Positions 29,501 through 47,433 of a stretch of 64,000 nt of DNA are shown here, piece by piece. Position 1 is the stretch's first letter, and each line of letters begins with the position of its first letter. A program made the translations under genes and the position numbers. The notes under the pieces are model-generated. The model had not been told where the DNA came from and searched no databases. It saw only the letters and a program-made list of their open reading frames with translations. This stretch comes from Lepisosteus oculatus (taxonomy: Eukaryota; Chordata; Actinopteri; Semionotiformes; Lepisosteidae), in NCBI RefSeq assembly GCF_040954835.1, contig NC_090716.1, forward strand, positions 7,300,275 through 7,364,274, given 5' to 3'.

Positions 29501-32500
29501 TCTGTCTGCATGTCTGCAATGGCTCCCAGAGCCCACAGCACAAGTGTGCATAACAGCAACATCACATGGAACTGAAAGGAGGAAAAATAAAAACTACATC
29601 AGTTGCTTTTCCCAAAAAAGTGTGACATGTTCCAGTTTAAAAAGGAACAACAACAGAATTAAACTACATGATTTAAAAGTAAATCCTAAATCCATATATA
29701 CTGTATATGTGTGACCAACTCTGAAGTGTAGTTCATGCTTTATTAAAATTATGAATACAGTACAACCCATTTCAAAGACTATTTTTGGCTCTGTAATAAT
29801 TACCTTTCAGATATTTGTTACAGCATCTTGATAAGCCAATGTCTGAGGCAGAAAACAGAATAAATCACCCGGTTCTAGCCTGATCTTCCCTTTATACTAA
29901 AATTATATAGAGTATGTATTGCCTTGCCAATATCACTAGTGCCAGGAAGCCTTTTTGGATTCAACAATAACAAAAAGACAAAAAGACAAAAAGACAAATT
30001 AAACATAAGTCTTCTTCTGCAGAATTTGATCATTGTACCAATACAAAAAGAAAAACAAATACTCTCAGAAAAGAGGTTAAATTTGAGTAACACTTTGAAT
30101 GATAGACTTTTGTCATACAATTATGTTTATAATTATCAAAAATGATTCTCACACTCTTATAAATTTCAAACTAGCAGGAGGAAGCATATTCATTATTGTT
30201 AATTCATTCCAAGCTATTACTTGTGCATTCTGGACCTAAAGGAAGAAACCTTGAGAGGCGTATTGATTACCGTTAAGTAATGAGAAACATAAATGCTGAA
30301 TTCTTCATTCTTTTCAAGCCTCACATTAACCCTGACCTAGAGCTCATGTATGATTTTAAACAAAGTATAAAAAGGCTGCAAGTATATTCCCTGGACTGCA
30401 GCACACTAGTAAGTATGTAAATAACTACACTAGTAAATACATGTGAAAAATAAATAACCAGTTCCTCAGTTATCAGCCACATATGACAGTAAAACAGTTT
30501 TCTCAAGGTCTAAAATATTTTATGGTGCAGTTTATTAAGGTGCAGAAGACTCAAATGGCTGGAAGGATGTTTTTAAATGTGTGCAGTTATACTGCCATAA
30601 TACTTTAAGTCAGGTTTCATTTTTTTAGAATTTACATAAAGAATGTTTACAAAAACATACAGAACACAAAGCACCTACCTTGTATGTCTGCAAGAAGCGG
30701 AAACAGAGCGAGTTAGATTTACTCCTTTCATACTTTACTTGGGTCAGCATGTGAATCAGCAGGGGACTGTGGACTTGATGAGCAAGATCAATAGGAGTCT
30801 CTCCCTAAAATACAGACACACAAGGAGAGAAAACCAAGCCTTTCTTGAAGCCATCATTGCTACACACAGTGTTAACATACTGCAAGCATCTGGAGCAGAA
30901 TATATACAGTATTCATGACAGTAAAAACAAAAGCTTGTGATTCCCAGGAATGATCTTTGTGCAAGGTACAGTACAATGTTTTAAAGGTCTTGGTTCTTTA
31001 GAATGAGGCATTCGTATTCTAAATGAATGAATATTCTCCAAAGAAGACATTCATCAGAAGGTCACATTCTTCCTCGGGCTCAGATGGTGCTATACTGTAT
31101 TTAAGCAGTCTCTTTGCATTGATAAATGCCACTGGGCCCTTATAGGGAGAACCGAGAAAACAATACGACACTGACTGTACTGATACATATTAATACTAAA
31201 CAATAAAGTACTTATCACCCTGGCCTCTCATTGCTGTTGGTTTCTTATTTCTCATTCATTCCATTCGTCCTCAGAAACTTTTCTCACCTTAGCATTCTGA
31301 ATGTCCACGCTGGCCCCAGCCTCCAGCAGTATATGAGCTGCGTCCACATTGCCTGCCAGCACAGCGCAGTGCAGAGGGGTGTTTCTGTACAGCCTGTCCA
31401 CAGCGTTGACCGAAGCATTGAACTTCAGAAGAAAACGGGTTGGCTCTGGACTACAAATGCAGAGGGCAAGCTTTACAAAGGGTGTGAAAGATGTGTTACG
31501 TCCAATATATTACTGGTGTCATTTTCTTTTGCAAGGTTAAGAATCTTTATATGCAAATGCCCTTAAAATCATACGTAAATGTGACTCCCACAAGATTTCT
31601 ATCTGATCACATTTGTCTGGTGACAGTGGTTAAAGAGTTAAGATGCAGTCTTATGAAATTCTCACATTTCAACACTGAATTCACTTAATAACAACAACAA
31701 CAACAATAATAATAGGGTTAAAGAAAAGCTGACTAGTTACACTTTTAGTAATGCAGTACTTACCCAATTATTTTCTGGGCCGCCAGCATTAATGGGGTTT
31801 GTCCATTTAAATCTGGCAAATCAACATCCTGTAATTAAAAAAATAGAACTCATAGGTGCAGGCATGTTAGAACTGTAATGCATCAATTCTCCTTTTAAAT
31901 TGAATAGCTTAACATCACAACAGAGTTATCTTATTTATGATTTATATTACCTTTCCATACGCAAGGATTTCTACAAAGAGTAACAGTCTATTTGATTTAG
32001 TTTCAATTCATTCAAATTAACAGGTCCTTTAAATTTGTTTTTTATATAAAACTGTCTTCTTAAAATATAGACCATTAAATAATACCAATACTTTAATACT
32101 GTTTAATGATTTCTAAAAGATCCCTGAACTGGGGAGAACACTGTATGACTATAGGAGTTAAAACCACAGATTAGGGCGTTCTCCAGTAAGGCTTTGTGTC
32201 ATTTGAAAAGCCCTTCCCATGCCTTATGTAATCTGCTTATCAGTGCCTGAGGTGTCTGCCACTGTTCTCTATGTGAAAGACCTACCTGTCCCTTTGCAAA
32301 CAGGTAGGCAATAATGGGCATGTGTTGAAAGAGCACAGCCAGATGCACACTGCTGAAGCCTTCTCCATCCACAAGTGCAGGGTCAGCTCCATATCGCAGG
32401 AGCAGAACTACCATGGGCAGGTGGCCCTGCCTATGGAGGAAACAGACACTTTTGATCAAGTGGATGATTGTACACTCCTATGCAAAGACAAAAGTCACTG

Positions 32501-35500
32501 AACACAAGATTAATTTAGTCTTAACTACTCCTGTACACAGTTCAATTATTCTGTATGGGAGTACTTACTTTATATTGTTTTTCTTATAAACACAAGGTTA
32601 ATCTGACTTACTATGACTTACTATGAAGAACTGTCAATACAAAATTCACTATTCTGCAAATCATTAAAACAGACACTCTGTTCCTAAGTACGAGTCTTCA
32701 GCACTGTAATGGTATCACATTCAATGCTATCAAAATGTATTCACATTCCTTATGCTGCTGCTAATTGTATTTTACACTGCTACTTTCCCCTTTGTTATTG
32801 GCACACTGGCTATTGTTTTATGTTCTTTGCTCTAACAATTTGTGATGTCGTTTGCTGTGCAAGGAAACAAGCCAGTAGGCATTTCATTGTACTCAGGTAC
32901 AAACTTAGCATTTATACATTTATAACCAAAAATGAGATATAACAATTATACCTTATAGCCCAGTGGAGAGGCGTTGAGTTCAGATCCCCTCCTAGCTGAT
33001 CAATGATTGCACCTTTGGAAATGTAGTACCTTTGACAAAACAAAGGCAAGACGATACAAAACCAAACTCTAAAAATTAAAGCATCATATTTGAAGTTCTG
33101 ATCTGCAAGTGGCAGAAATATTTAACATGCCTCGGACTTCACAAACAGCTCTAGTGGTAATCAAAGGCACTCTGTATTCTGAATTGATTAACCAGAAAAA
33201 TAGTGTCCCTTTAATTGTGGAAAGAATGCTAAAAAAATGTGTACAGTTTGACAAATAATATTCATCCATAAATCTTAAAACTATAAAAAATAAGTAATAC
33301 TTTTGTACACAAGGTGTCATTAGTTCTTCCCATAAAATTTACATATGTATCCCAAAAATGCACTATAGTAGAGCATGTACATCTAAACTCCCTAATATAT
33401 AGATTTTTATTTCAATCCTTTTTCTTGACATTCTGCTTTGTTTTGTCTCAGCTGTGCCAACACTAAAATCCCCCCAGCACGGTGGAGTAATTAAGATTAA
33501 CAGGCCTTGTCAACAGCTGTTTTTTAGCAGAACAACTGATTAACGTGACAACTGGAAACCCAAGCATAATCAACAACAGATGATTGTTTGAATGCAACAG
33601 GTAGTTCATGAAACAACAGGAAAACACAATTTACACACAATCTAAAACGTTTATTTTATATACTCCCTACATATATATATATATCACAATGCACAATTAA
33701 TAAAATGACCATTGACTGCATGATACATTTTGCTTTGAAAACAGGCCTTACTTGACCAGCTCGGTTCGGTTGTTGATGGCTGCCCAGTGAAGCAGAGAGA
33801 CGTTCTCTTTGTCAGGTTGCCGCACATCATAGCCTGCCTCTATGAGCTCTTTACACCTTTCAATTACACCGTACCTTTGAGAAGAATAAAAAACATTGGT
33901 TCACACAGCCAAAGTCTAAAGATCCCAAAGAAATGTGTATACATGTCATCGTGAACAAGCTACAAAGCTATAACTCTCAAACTGTTAAACAAGGATCTTT
34001 CAAGAAACAGCTGGATGGGATCCTCAGGTTTATTATTCACAAGCATGTGAGCTAAATGACCTCCTCTTATTTGTAACCTGTTCTAATCCCAGTTGCCTAG
34101 TGATATTATTTAAGCTCTTTATATAACTGTATTATGCATCCAAAATGATGAAGGTTTGTCTTTGGCATCACCCTAAAAAACAAATAACACAAAATAAATA
34201 CATCTAAAAACAAACAACAGTCCTAGCCAGGCAACATTACATATACACATACAGACATCTCATTCTGCCCATATGACACTATCTTTACATTGATCCGATA
34301 GTTTCATACAGGAAATGGTCACTTAGATGTGTTTAATATGCTGTTTGCACAGGGAATGAAAGAGTTCATGTTTCCTGTACATTTGTTCTTGGCCACAGGC
34401 ATTCTAAAACGCCTCCTTGAAGGTAGAAGTTGGAAATGGAGAGGGTGAGAGGGGTCTTCAACAATAAGCTGAGCTTTCTTTTAAACTGCAATATAATACA
34501 GCTCTTTCATCTGTGTCTGTGGTTGAAATTCTACTCACAATTCTTTGACTAGCAATATTAACAGTTCTGGCCAATTTCCCTGTTTTCTACTAACATTCCA
34601 TTAACTCTCTCTATAATGTTTTGACTCAACCCAAACACTTTCAACTTCCTGATCAAAAATATACACTGACTAGCCTTCGGAAAAATGCAATTGGTATTCT
34701 CTGCCACGTTTAAATGTTCATTGATTACTGTTGACAATAAGAACACTAGGGTCTGCCTCTTGTAATCTGGAACACAGTGTTTGAAGCACCACCATTTTTC
34801 ATCTTCAAGTTCAGACACCGATTTAGAGATGCTCTTCCTAGAGAATTTAGAGAATGAAACAAATAGTATCCTGTGCACAATCACCTCTGATAACTCTCTA
34901 TCTACGTACATAAGTCCCAAAGCACGTCTATGATTGACAGGCCTCACACACAAAAGCTACACAACTGTTGTTGAACCTTCCCCAACAGGACAAACAGGGA
35001 AGCATTTTTAAAAAGCCAGGGTGGTTAGAGGATTATTTTTTACTTAACGAATGGATCACAAAACCTTTAACATGTCAAGTACCTGCAAGGACCTTTCCGT
35101 CTGGTTTGCTAAAGGTTTATACTTTCCAAGAGGTTCCAATCCTTAAAGATGGCCCTCAGGAACCTCAGAGCCTTGATTACACACGCAGAGTATATTTCCA
35201 TGTGGTCTACTAGTAGTAGGCTTCTTTGCACAAGGAAAAAAAGCCATCTTGTCAGATTACCTAAGAGGCAACTCTTTTAACACATATGGTACAGTATATA
35301 GCCCTTCCATGACTAAGCGACCTTGATAATGCTGTTTAATATTACATTACTGCAGACTCTGGGAACACAGCAAAGTTTCTAAACCACACCTAGGAAATAT
35401 TTTTCTCCATTAACATTTGTTAAACAAACTGAGAGGTTCCAAAGGGGGAAACGTCTTGTTAAGAAGCTACAGTACATACACTTTTACAGTTTATTAGCTG

Positions 35501-36788
35501 TCAAAATGTACTTCTCTCAAATTCAAATACATTTAAATTAGCTAATTTTCCTGGTTGCGTGTTGCATGCTCGGTAACAAGGCCCACGGACCAGAGAACAG
35601 ATTCAGCATCAAGCTAAACGTCTCTCAAGACGGAAACATATGCTTGTGTACCAGATGCAATTCCTGTGCAACTTCTGCAATGGAAAAGTGACAAAGGTCA
35701 AGTGTCTTTTAATCAACGACACTTAAAATGACACTTACTGTGTTGCTTTAACGATGTCGTAATTGTTAGAGTCCTCCATAAATGAACGCCTTTTTGGTTG
35801 CTGTGTTGGGTCCATTGTTGCTTCACTCATGTGTCCAAACTGTCCATGAAAGTCTGGCATGAACCCATGCATGTGTCCACTGTGCCCGTGCCCATGTCCA
35901 TGCCCATGGCTGTGCCCTTGAGCCTGATCAAAGTGGCCGTGACTCTGGCACTGCAATACAAAAGAAACAAAACTTTCAGTGTGGGTACCATTTTTGGATC
36001 AGTTTTTATGTTTAGAACTTTTTTAAAAAAAAGATATCTGTTTAGAGTGTGTAAAATGTACCATCTAAAAATACTTACATTAGTAAATCCTAGCAATTCT
36101 GTTATCTTACAGCGTATGGATAATCGTTTTAACTAAAAATATTTATCCATAAAAAACGTGAATTTAATCCCAACCGCAGAAGTACTTAATAATGATGAAA
36201 TTCTTGGTTATTAACAGAATTGCATGAGATTAGCTACGAACCAAACCTAATGCATTTTGCTTTAGCACCACTAAATGTCTAATATGAATACCAATCTAAG
36301 ATATTTCATTTTAACAACAAATTATTACTTATTTTGATCGTATCTGCGACTCCCCAAAAAGATGTTTTCCTGGTTGCACCGTGAGGTCAGTACCACGTGA
36401 TGCAGAAATGTCAACCGATTAGAAATCAGACAAGACCGCCCATGTGGCACTGCCTTCGCCCCAGTGCCTGAAGATATCGAGATTGAATTAACCGGCAGTG
36501 CTTCGCTACTGTTAAGGATCACAACGCAGTCAAACACATTTCTGAAACGCGTAAACACGAAAACGTTAGGGAGGCATTTTTTTTTTACCAGGCGCACAAC
36601 ACAGGCCACTACTGATTTAGTACGCGAAATTAAAATATTTTAAGTGACGTTTTGATTTTGCAAAACGTCTGGCTAGTTATGTATGCCGTGAGGAATCAGT
36701 CAAGTAAAATGAAACTAATCTGGGTCAGAGATCGTTCACAAATTGACACCACAGGTGAACTTACTGGCATTTCTTCCTCCCAATCCAT
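23539..36788 (-). CDS. zdhhc13: ZDHHC13, ankyrin-repeat DHHC-family protein (17 coding exons)
   Basis: Multi-pass Golgi/ER membrane protein of the HIP14L family. Exons in transcript order: 36788-36765, 35950-35739, 33874-33752, 33029-32952, 32430-32286, 31828-31764, 31450-31288, 30804-30679, 29571-29438, 28668-about 28533 (28554 also in frame), 27135-27034, 26708-26646, 26029-25936, 25451-25368, 24723-24566, 24479-24382, 23677-23539; about 640-647 residues (human 622). After a Gly/His-rich N-terminus, ankyrin repeats run from about residue 80 to 310 ([74 protein letters not shown]). Membrane segments follow, then TDPGF, the cysteine-rich domain and further membrane segments. The catalytic tetrapeptide is DHHS where the human protein has [22 protein letters not shown] and the Gly/His N-terminus fit ZDHHC13. 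The donor at 28533/28554 and the acceptor at 27135/27149 are uncertain. Confidence 0.92.
25936..26029 (-). other. zdhhc13: ZDHHC13 exon with catalytic-site change DHHS
   Basis: The exon reads [31 protein letters not shown] and splices at both ends with consensus signals (acceptor side 26030-26032, donor side 25931-25935). The preceding exon supplies IFCTSCL and the next supplies NHRYF, so the zinc-binding cysteine framework of the DHHC domain is intact. The codon at the catalytic position is TCC (Ser); cysteine would be TGC, one base away. Confidence 0.9.
29971..29997. repeat. Short tandem repeat (8-bp unit)
   Basis: A little over three copies of an aaaaagac unit in a ZDHHC13 intron. Confidence 0.7.
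31687..31714. repeat. (AAC)n(AAT)n microsatellite
   Basis: Compound trinucleotide run in a ZDHHC13 intron between the exons at 31450 and 31764. Confidence 0.8.
33669..33685. repeat. (AT)n microsatellite
   Basis: About eight AT units in a ZDHHC13 intron. Confidence 0.75.
33955..34090 (+). repeat. LINE 3'-tail-like repeat in ZDHHC13 intron
   Basis: Text of the type tcaagaaacagctggatggg followed by gtgagctaaatgacctcctc and ttatttgtaa matches the ends at 21965 and 37570. It lies antisense to ZDHHC13. Confidence 0.5.
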
Positions 36789-36965
36789 GATTCCAGGATA
36801 GTTTCTCTCAGTAACACAGCAGCGCTTCCTTTCTCGCTGAAGCGTCCCCTCCCTTAGACTTGGACTTCCTGGATACTGTCCACCGGGGGAATGCCCTGAT
36901 TGGCGGAGTCGAGCACAAACTCCCGCCCACCCGCTTTCGCTTTCCTCCAGTCTCGTTTGTTCCGA
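36789..36965 (-). promoter_or_regulatory. zdhhc13: ZDHHC13 promoter and 5' untranslated region
   Basis: Reading the minus strand toward the ATG at 36788, a GC box (reverse of cccgccca, 36922-36929) and a CCAAT box (reverse of ATTGG at 36899-36903) precede GC-rich DNA. No TATA box is seen. This is a typical housekeeping-type promoter. The first coding exon holds only eight codons (MDWEEEMP) before a consensus donor. Confidence 0.6.
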
Positions 36966-39120
36966 AAGGAGGAGCACGAGCAGCCTGGGACCGCGGTGCG
37001 AGCAGGGGATGGAGAAAATGTTTGTGAAGTACAGTATGGGGAAAAAAAACAATCCAACTACAGTACAGATTCATTTCTGAAAGAAAGCATGTATTTCAAC
37101 TGCTTCTAGGTTTAAAACCTGTGTATTGCACACTGTTAGCGGGATGGTATTATCATTGCATATAATAATAATATGGTCCTACGTGCGAACGGACCATAGA
37201 TACTGTACCTCCAGTAATGGGAGAATAAGGAATCAGTTGGCTCTTACTTGCGGAGAAACATTTAACAGCATATCGCGTATCACTGCAAACTATACATTCT
37301 CCAGCTTGTACAACGTGAAAAACAAGGAAATTCTGAGCGTGACATGAGCTGCACGAATTAGCCATTCTTTTTGCTTTGGTTACATGTTTCCAAACAGGAG
37401 TATTTTCTGCTATCATATACTGTACCTAAAGAGAAGTCTCCCAATCAGACTAGAGCAGCGGAGTCTCTGGCTTCTTGCAAGAAACGGTTGGATGAGACCT
37501 TCGGATCAGTTAGCTACCAACTATGAAACGAATGGCCGAATGGTCTCCTCTCATTTTGTCTTTAAAAAAAAAGTGTTAATTTTTAGACGTCATGGAAGAA
37601 CATACGAAACGCTTAGAAAGCATTGAACCCTCCCCCTCGCTTAGAAAAAAAAGAGGTTACAATGAAATTGAAAGGTATTACAATAAAGTTTTAAATTATT
37701 TCAGAAAGAAACATACCAGACCGGTCTCATGACTACCTAAATAACCTTCTAACTTGACACCTCACCACAGGTTTCAAATGTTTTAAACATATACTGTACT
37801 GTACAGGTGTGCGCCTCATTCTGGATGTGTACAAGGTCAGAAAGGTATCAGCTCCTTCTACCTAAAATTAGTCTTCACACAGGTTTTTCATCTACCTGCC
37901 TGAGTGACATCAGCGTGGCAGGATTCCCATAAAATCTTCTCTTGTGACTGAGAGTGATTCACGGACAGAGAAAACGGAGCTGATCACTTCTGTCCATGCC
38001 AGCATGAAACGAACTAGAAGAGAAATCCATAATACTGGAAACCATCTGAAGGAAGCTCCAGGTTTGATTTGTACTGGATATAAAGAAGCCAATGCTCCTC
38101 TTCTGACTTGATTGCAGTCGTATTTGTAATTAGTTTCATTGGATAGGAGTTGTGAACATAAGGAAGAATAATACAGTCTCAAAAATGTTTCATAACAGAA
38201 TGGGGGTCATTTTATTTTTATCTACGGTGCATGATGTGGCACACAGAAGGTTAATCTTTTTAATAAGAATGAGAAATGTATTTTATGAGAATATGAAAAT
38301 GAGAATATTATTTGTCAAATTGAGCATAATTCTTTTAGCATTCCTTCCGCAGTTAAAGTGACAGTTTTTTCTGTTTAATCGATTCAAGTTGGTTAAGTGT
38401 TTGCTATGCAGAGCTTCCTAAACTTGAAAGGATTCTGATTCCAGCGTGACTATCAGATTGATGGTTTCTGACATTTAAAAAAGTGTTGTTTGTTATAACA
38501 ATAAATTGTGTTCAATTGAATCATTTATTTTAAATGTTCTCAGTTTACGTTTGCATGAATGTATTTCTTGCGTGAATGCGTGGCACTAACCGCACCTCAA
38601 ATGCAGTTCCCTTAAATATGAACTTCAAATTCAACTCAGCTTCTCCCCTCACGGTGGAGCTCAAGTATTTCTTTGTGTTACTAATGCAAACGTGTTTTTG
38701 TGATCTGTCTGCACACGGGCGCGTAGGAGGGAAATATTCTAGACAGATGGATGGTGTTTTGTGCCTAACCATAAACGTTTCACGGTAGATGAGCATGTCC
38801 ATTGTAGTCTGCATTTGTGCAGAATCAGCTTTCCCCCGTCTGGTATACAAACCAATGAATGGAAAAGTAATCCCTATTTTTTGCAATCTGTCAACATCTT
38901 AAACTCATTCATGTTAGGCGATCGAACATGTAAAAGATAAACCCGTTGGAAGCCAAAGTGTGTTGGAAGCTAAACCGTTAATCATAACAACTTTAAAAGA
39001 CTGTAGTCTGATAACAGTATTCACGTAAGCACACTGTGGTTTACGTTTATCTGTGCATGAACTTTGGGGACTAAATGTCAGGTCATCTGTGTGCTGGGGG
39101 CGTGGTGTACAGTACAATCA
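36966..39120. other. Spacer between divergent ZDHHC13 and LDH genes
   Basis: Apart from the repeat tail at 37405-37570, I see no exon or named element. Open frames here are short and do not resemble known proteins. Some sequence near 38640-38790 is slightly richer in CpG (for example cacacgggcgcgtagg) and could be regulatory. Confidence 0.4.
37405..37570 (+). repeat. LINE 3'-tail-like repeat
   Basis: Contains gagaagtctcccaatcagac, gcaagaaacggttggatgag and aatggccgaatggtctcctc followed by tcatttt, the same family end as at 21965 and 34085 and the best preserved of the three. Confidence 0.55.
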
Positions 39121-39195
39121 GCTGAAAGAAACCTGTAAAAGCAGAATTTCATTTAGAGAGAGAAGAGCGACGGAGCTCGCAAGACAGGGTCTACA
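39085..39195 (+). promoter_or_regulatory. Candidate LDH promoter and noncoding exon 1
   Basis: A GGGGGCGTGG GC-box-like motif near 39096 and a weak TATA-like TGTAAAA near 39133 precede a purine-rich stretch ending in a consensus donor GTAAGT at 39196. The ATG exon begins at 40232 after an acceptor, so a noncoding first exon is needed, as in other vertebrate LDH genes. Confidence 0.5.
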
Positions 39196-40272
39196 GTAAG
39201 TGCAGATTTTATCAGTTTTCCTTTTGCTTACAAATAAAGCAATTTGATACCCCTTTGTTTTCATACAAAACATTTAACTCTGCGCAATTTGGAAGGAATT
39301 TGAATCAGAACAGCTCGTAGGCTGCCTACTAACTGCTGTTTTAAAAGATTACTTTGTTAGGCGAGGCAAGTTTTATCTAATAGCAAGTTATTTATTGGAT
39401 TATCCAATGTTTATAATAAAAGGTCATTCGTGAGTTTGTACTTGGTTATGATTGTAATTTGTTTAAAGTGTTATTTTTTAAACAAACACTTTTACTTTTA
39501 AACATTGTCTAAAGTATTAAAAACATTTGTTTAAAAATAACAGTTTCTGAAAAACTGGAACAAAAACTGAAAATGATACACGTCGTTATCAAATCGTGAA
39601 ACAATGGGTCTCTGGAGCAGACAAAAATGTAAATGGCTCTTGTAAAAGGCCCCTGTAAAATTATTTTGTAAGAATATTAAGAAACTGATTTTTAGTACTA
39701 CTGCAGCATTACTGAGAGACATACTGTATACTGTACAGTCAATATATTGGGAACATAATATAATTTTTAGTTTGCAGTTCTACTTATTGGGATTATTATT
39801 GGTATCATTATAATGTCAAGTAATTTCATTCAGGATTCCCACACAAGCACGATTTCGAGACAGCCATTAACATGTTGGCTAGGGTACTTGGTGTCTCCAA
39901 ATTATTTTTCTGTGACTGTTTTTCTTGCACTACACAAACATCAAGCCCAGCGTTTCAAAGATAGTCTGGGATTAATATTTTTAAAAATACAAGATGAAAT
40001 GACTAAACTCTTTCTCTTGAGCCCTTTTTACTGCTTCAGTATAAGAATATTCTTCATGTCCAATTAAATAATGTCAGATTTTTCACAAAAGTGGAATAGT
40101 AAAAACTCCTTCCATACTGTATGACATGCAGTGAATATGTTCTGCAAAATGGGGAAACATGGAATTTTACTGAAGGAAAAAAGTATTATTTAAGAAATTG
40201 TCTTCATTATTTCCTTTGTTTCCATATTCAGGATAATAAGTCATAAGGATAAGTCAGACTTTGTGAAAGACC

Positions 40273-46123
<5,851 letters not shown>

Positions 46124-46700
46124 GACCCGAAGATGAAGCCCAGGATACCAGAGCAAATGCAAATCGTTAAAGCTTCAAGCTTTCCTGGGCTGCAAGTTCT
46201 TTTTGAAAGCCTTTGTCGAAACGAGCGCTGGTTCTGTTAGACGCTGTGCTTGTGCACGCTGTGGCAATGACTGCTGTGAACGTTATTCAGGATGTGGTAA
46301 AGGGGTGGTTTAAGGAAATGTTCAAATTTATGACTCAACCCCACATTGGTAATTTTAAAATATGTCTCAATCCTGGTAGATTATGGTGAAAAGATAAACT
46401 GAAATATATATTATTTTGGGGAGCTTAGGACTTGTTTCAGGAAATGACGCGTAAAGAGTTGGCTTTCACCACAGCTTCTCTAGTTTGTTGGCTTATGGGC
46501 ATCACTGCAATGTTTGGAGAGCTCTTTGTCTGAATGGAATTCATGAGCACTCTTTGACAGCAAATATTAAATACCTGATTGAACATGGTTTGGCTGCTTT
46601 GTTTCCTTGAATTAGTATTTTCATTAATTTCTTGTTTTTATAGAAAAAAAACCTCTGAAATTAATTTCAGCGTATTTAAATAAAAAACATCAGATCTTAG
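46124..46700 (+). other. LDH 3' untranslated region and polyA signal
   Basis: The stop is at 46121-46123. ATTAAA near 46566 and AATAAA at 46679-46684 are candidate signals, giving a 3' UTR of roughly 450-570 nt. Confidence 0.5.
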
Positions 46701-46998
46701 TAAAACTGGCACAAGACCTAAAACTGTCAATGGTCTTCAGGACCTTCAACAACCTAAACCCTAAGAATCCTTCCTATCCAGAAACTGTGAAATGTTTTCC
46801 AACGCCTCTCTTCATTTTCTAAATCATGTTGAAAATCTAGATCCATGCAGGATGAAAACTATAGCACTAAATTCATTTTTTTTAATAAAGCGTACAACTC
46901 TGAAAGGTAAAATTCTTAAGAAGGATATCTTAAGAAGACAAGAGATTTCAATCCCTAGTTTTACTGCATGAAATTGAACAGATATAACTTTAACTGCA

Positions 46999-47014
46999 CC
47001 ACTAGGTGGCAGCA
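46999..47014 (+). promoter_or_regulatory. CTCF-like motif 1
   Basis: ccactaggtggcagca is very close to the CTCF core (CCANNAGGNGGCAG class). It lies about 300 bp past the LDH polyA signal. Confidence 0.5.
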
Positions 47015-47417
47015 TTTCCTAACAGTTCCAAAGTCCTGCCTGTGTCCAAACAGTATTCCCGAAGCCAATACTGAGGCTGTGGGTACTTATTAAAAAAACA
47101 GAAATAAGTTTTGAATTGGTTTATTATTCCAAAGTGAAAAATATATCATAATATTACTCTTATTTATGTAGAGTTTAATATGTAATGTACTCCTGCTGCC
47201 CTTGACCCACTAAAAAAGTGTTTCTGATTGCCTGCAGAGGTAAAGACAATAGACTCATGGACTCATAGGTGGAAACAATACGAGAGTGTGACTTTCTTTT
47301 CTTTTAGTTAGAAGAGCTGTTATTTATATTTACATTAACGCTGCAAGCCCTGCCCTCTTTGGGACAGAATACTGCACTTCACTAGGTTTTGTATTTTTAA
47401 GCAGTGCATTTCTCAGT

Positions 47418-47433
47418 GCAGTAGGTGGCAGTA
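47418..47433 (+). promoter_or_regulatory. CTCF-like motif 2
   Basis: gcagtaggtggcagta is a second match to the same core in the same orientation, about 420 bp after the first. It lacks the leading CC of the best sites. Confidence 0.4.

Noticed and set aside
23539-36788. ZDHHC13 as a pseudogene because of the DHHS site
   Set aside because: All 17 exons stay in frame with consensus splice sites and conserved ankyrin and membrane regions, so the gene is probably functional in some role.
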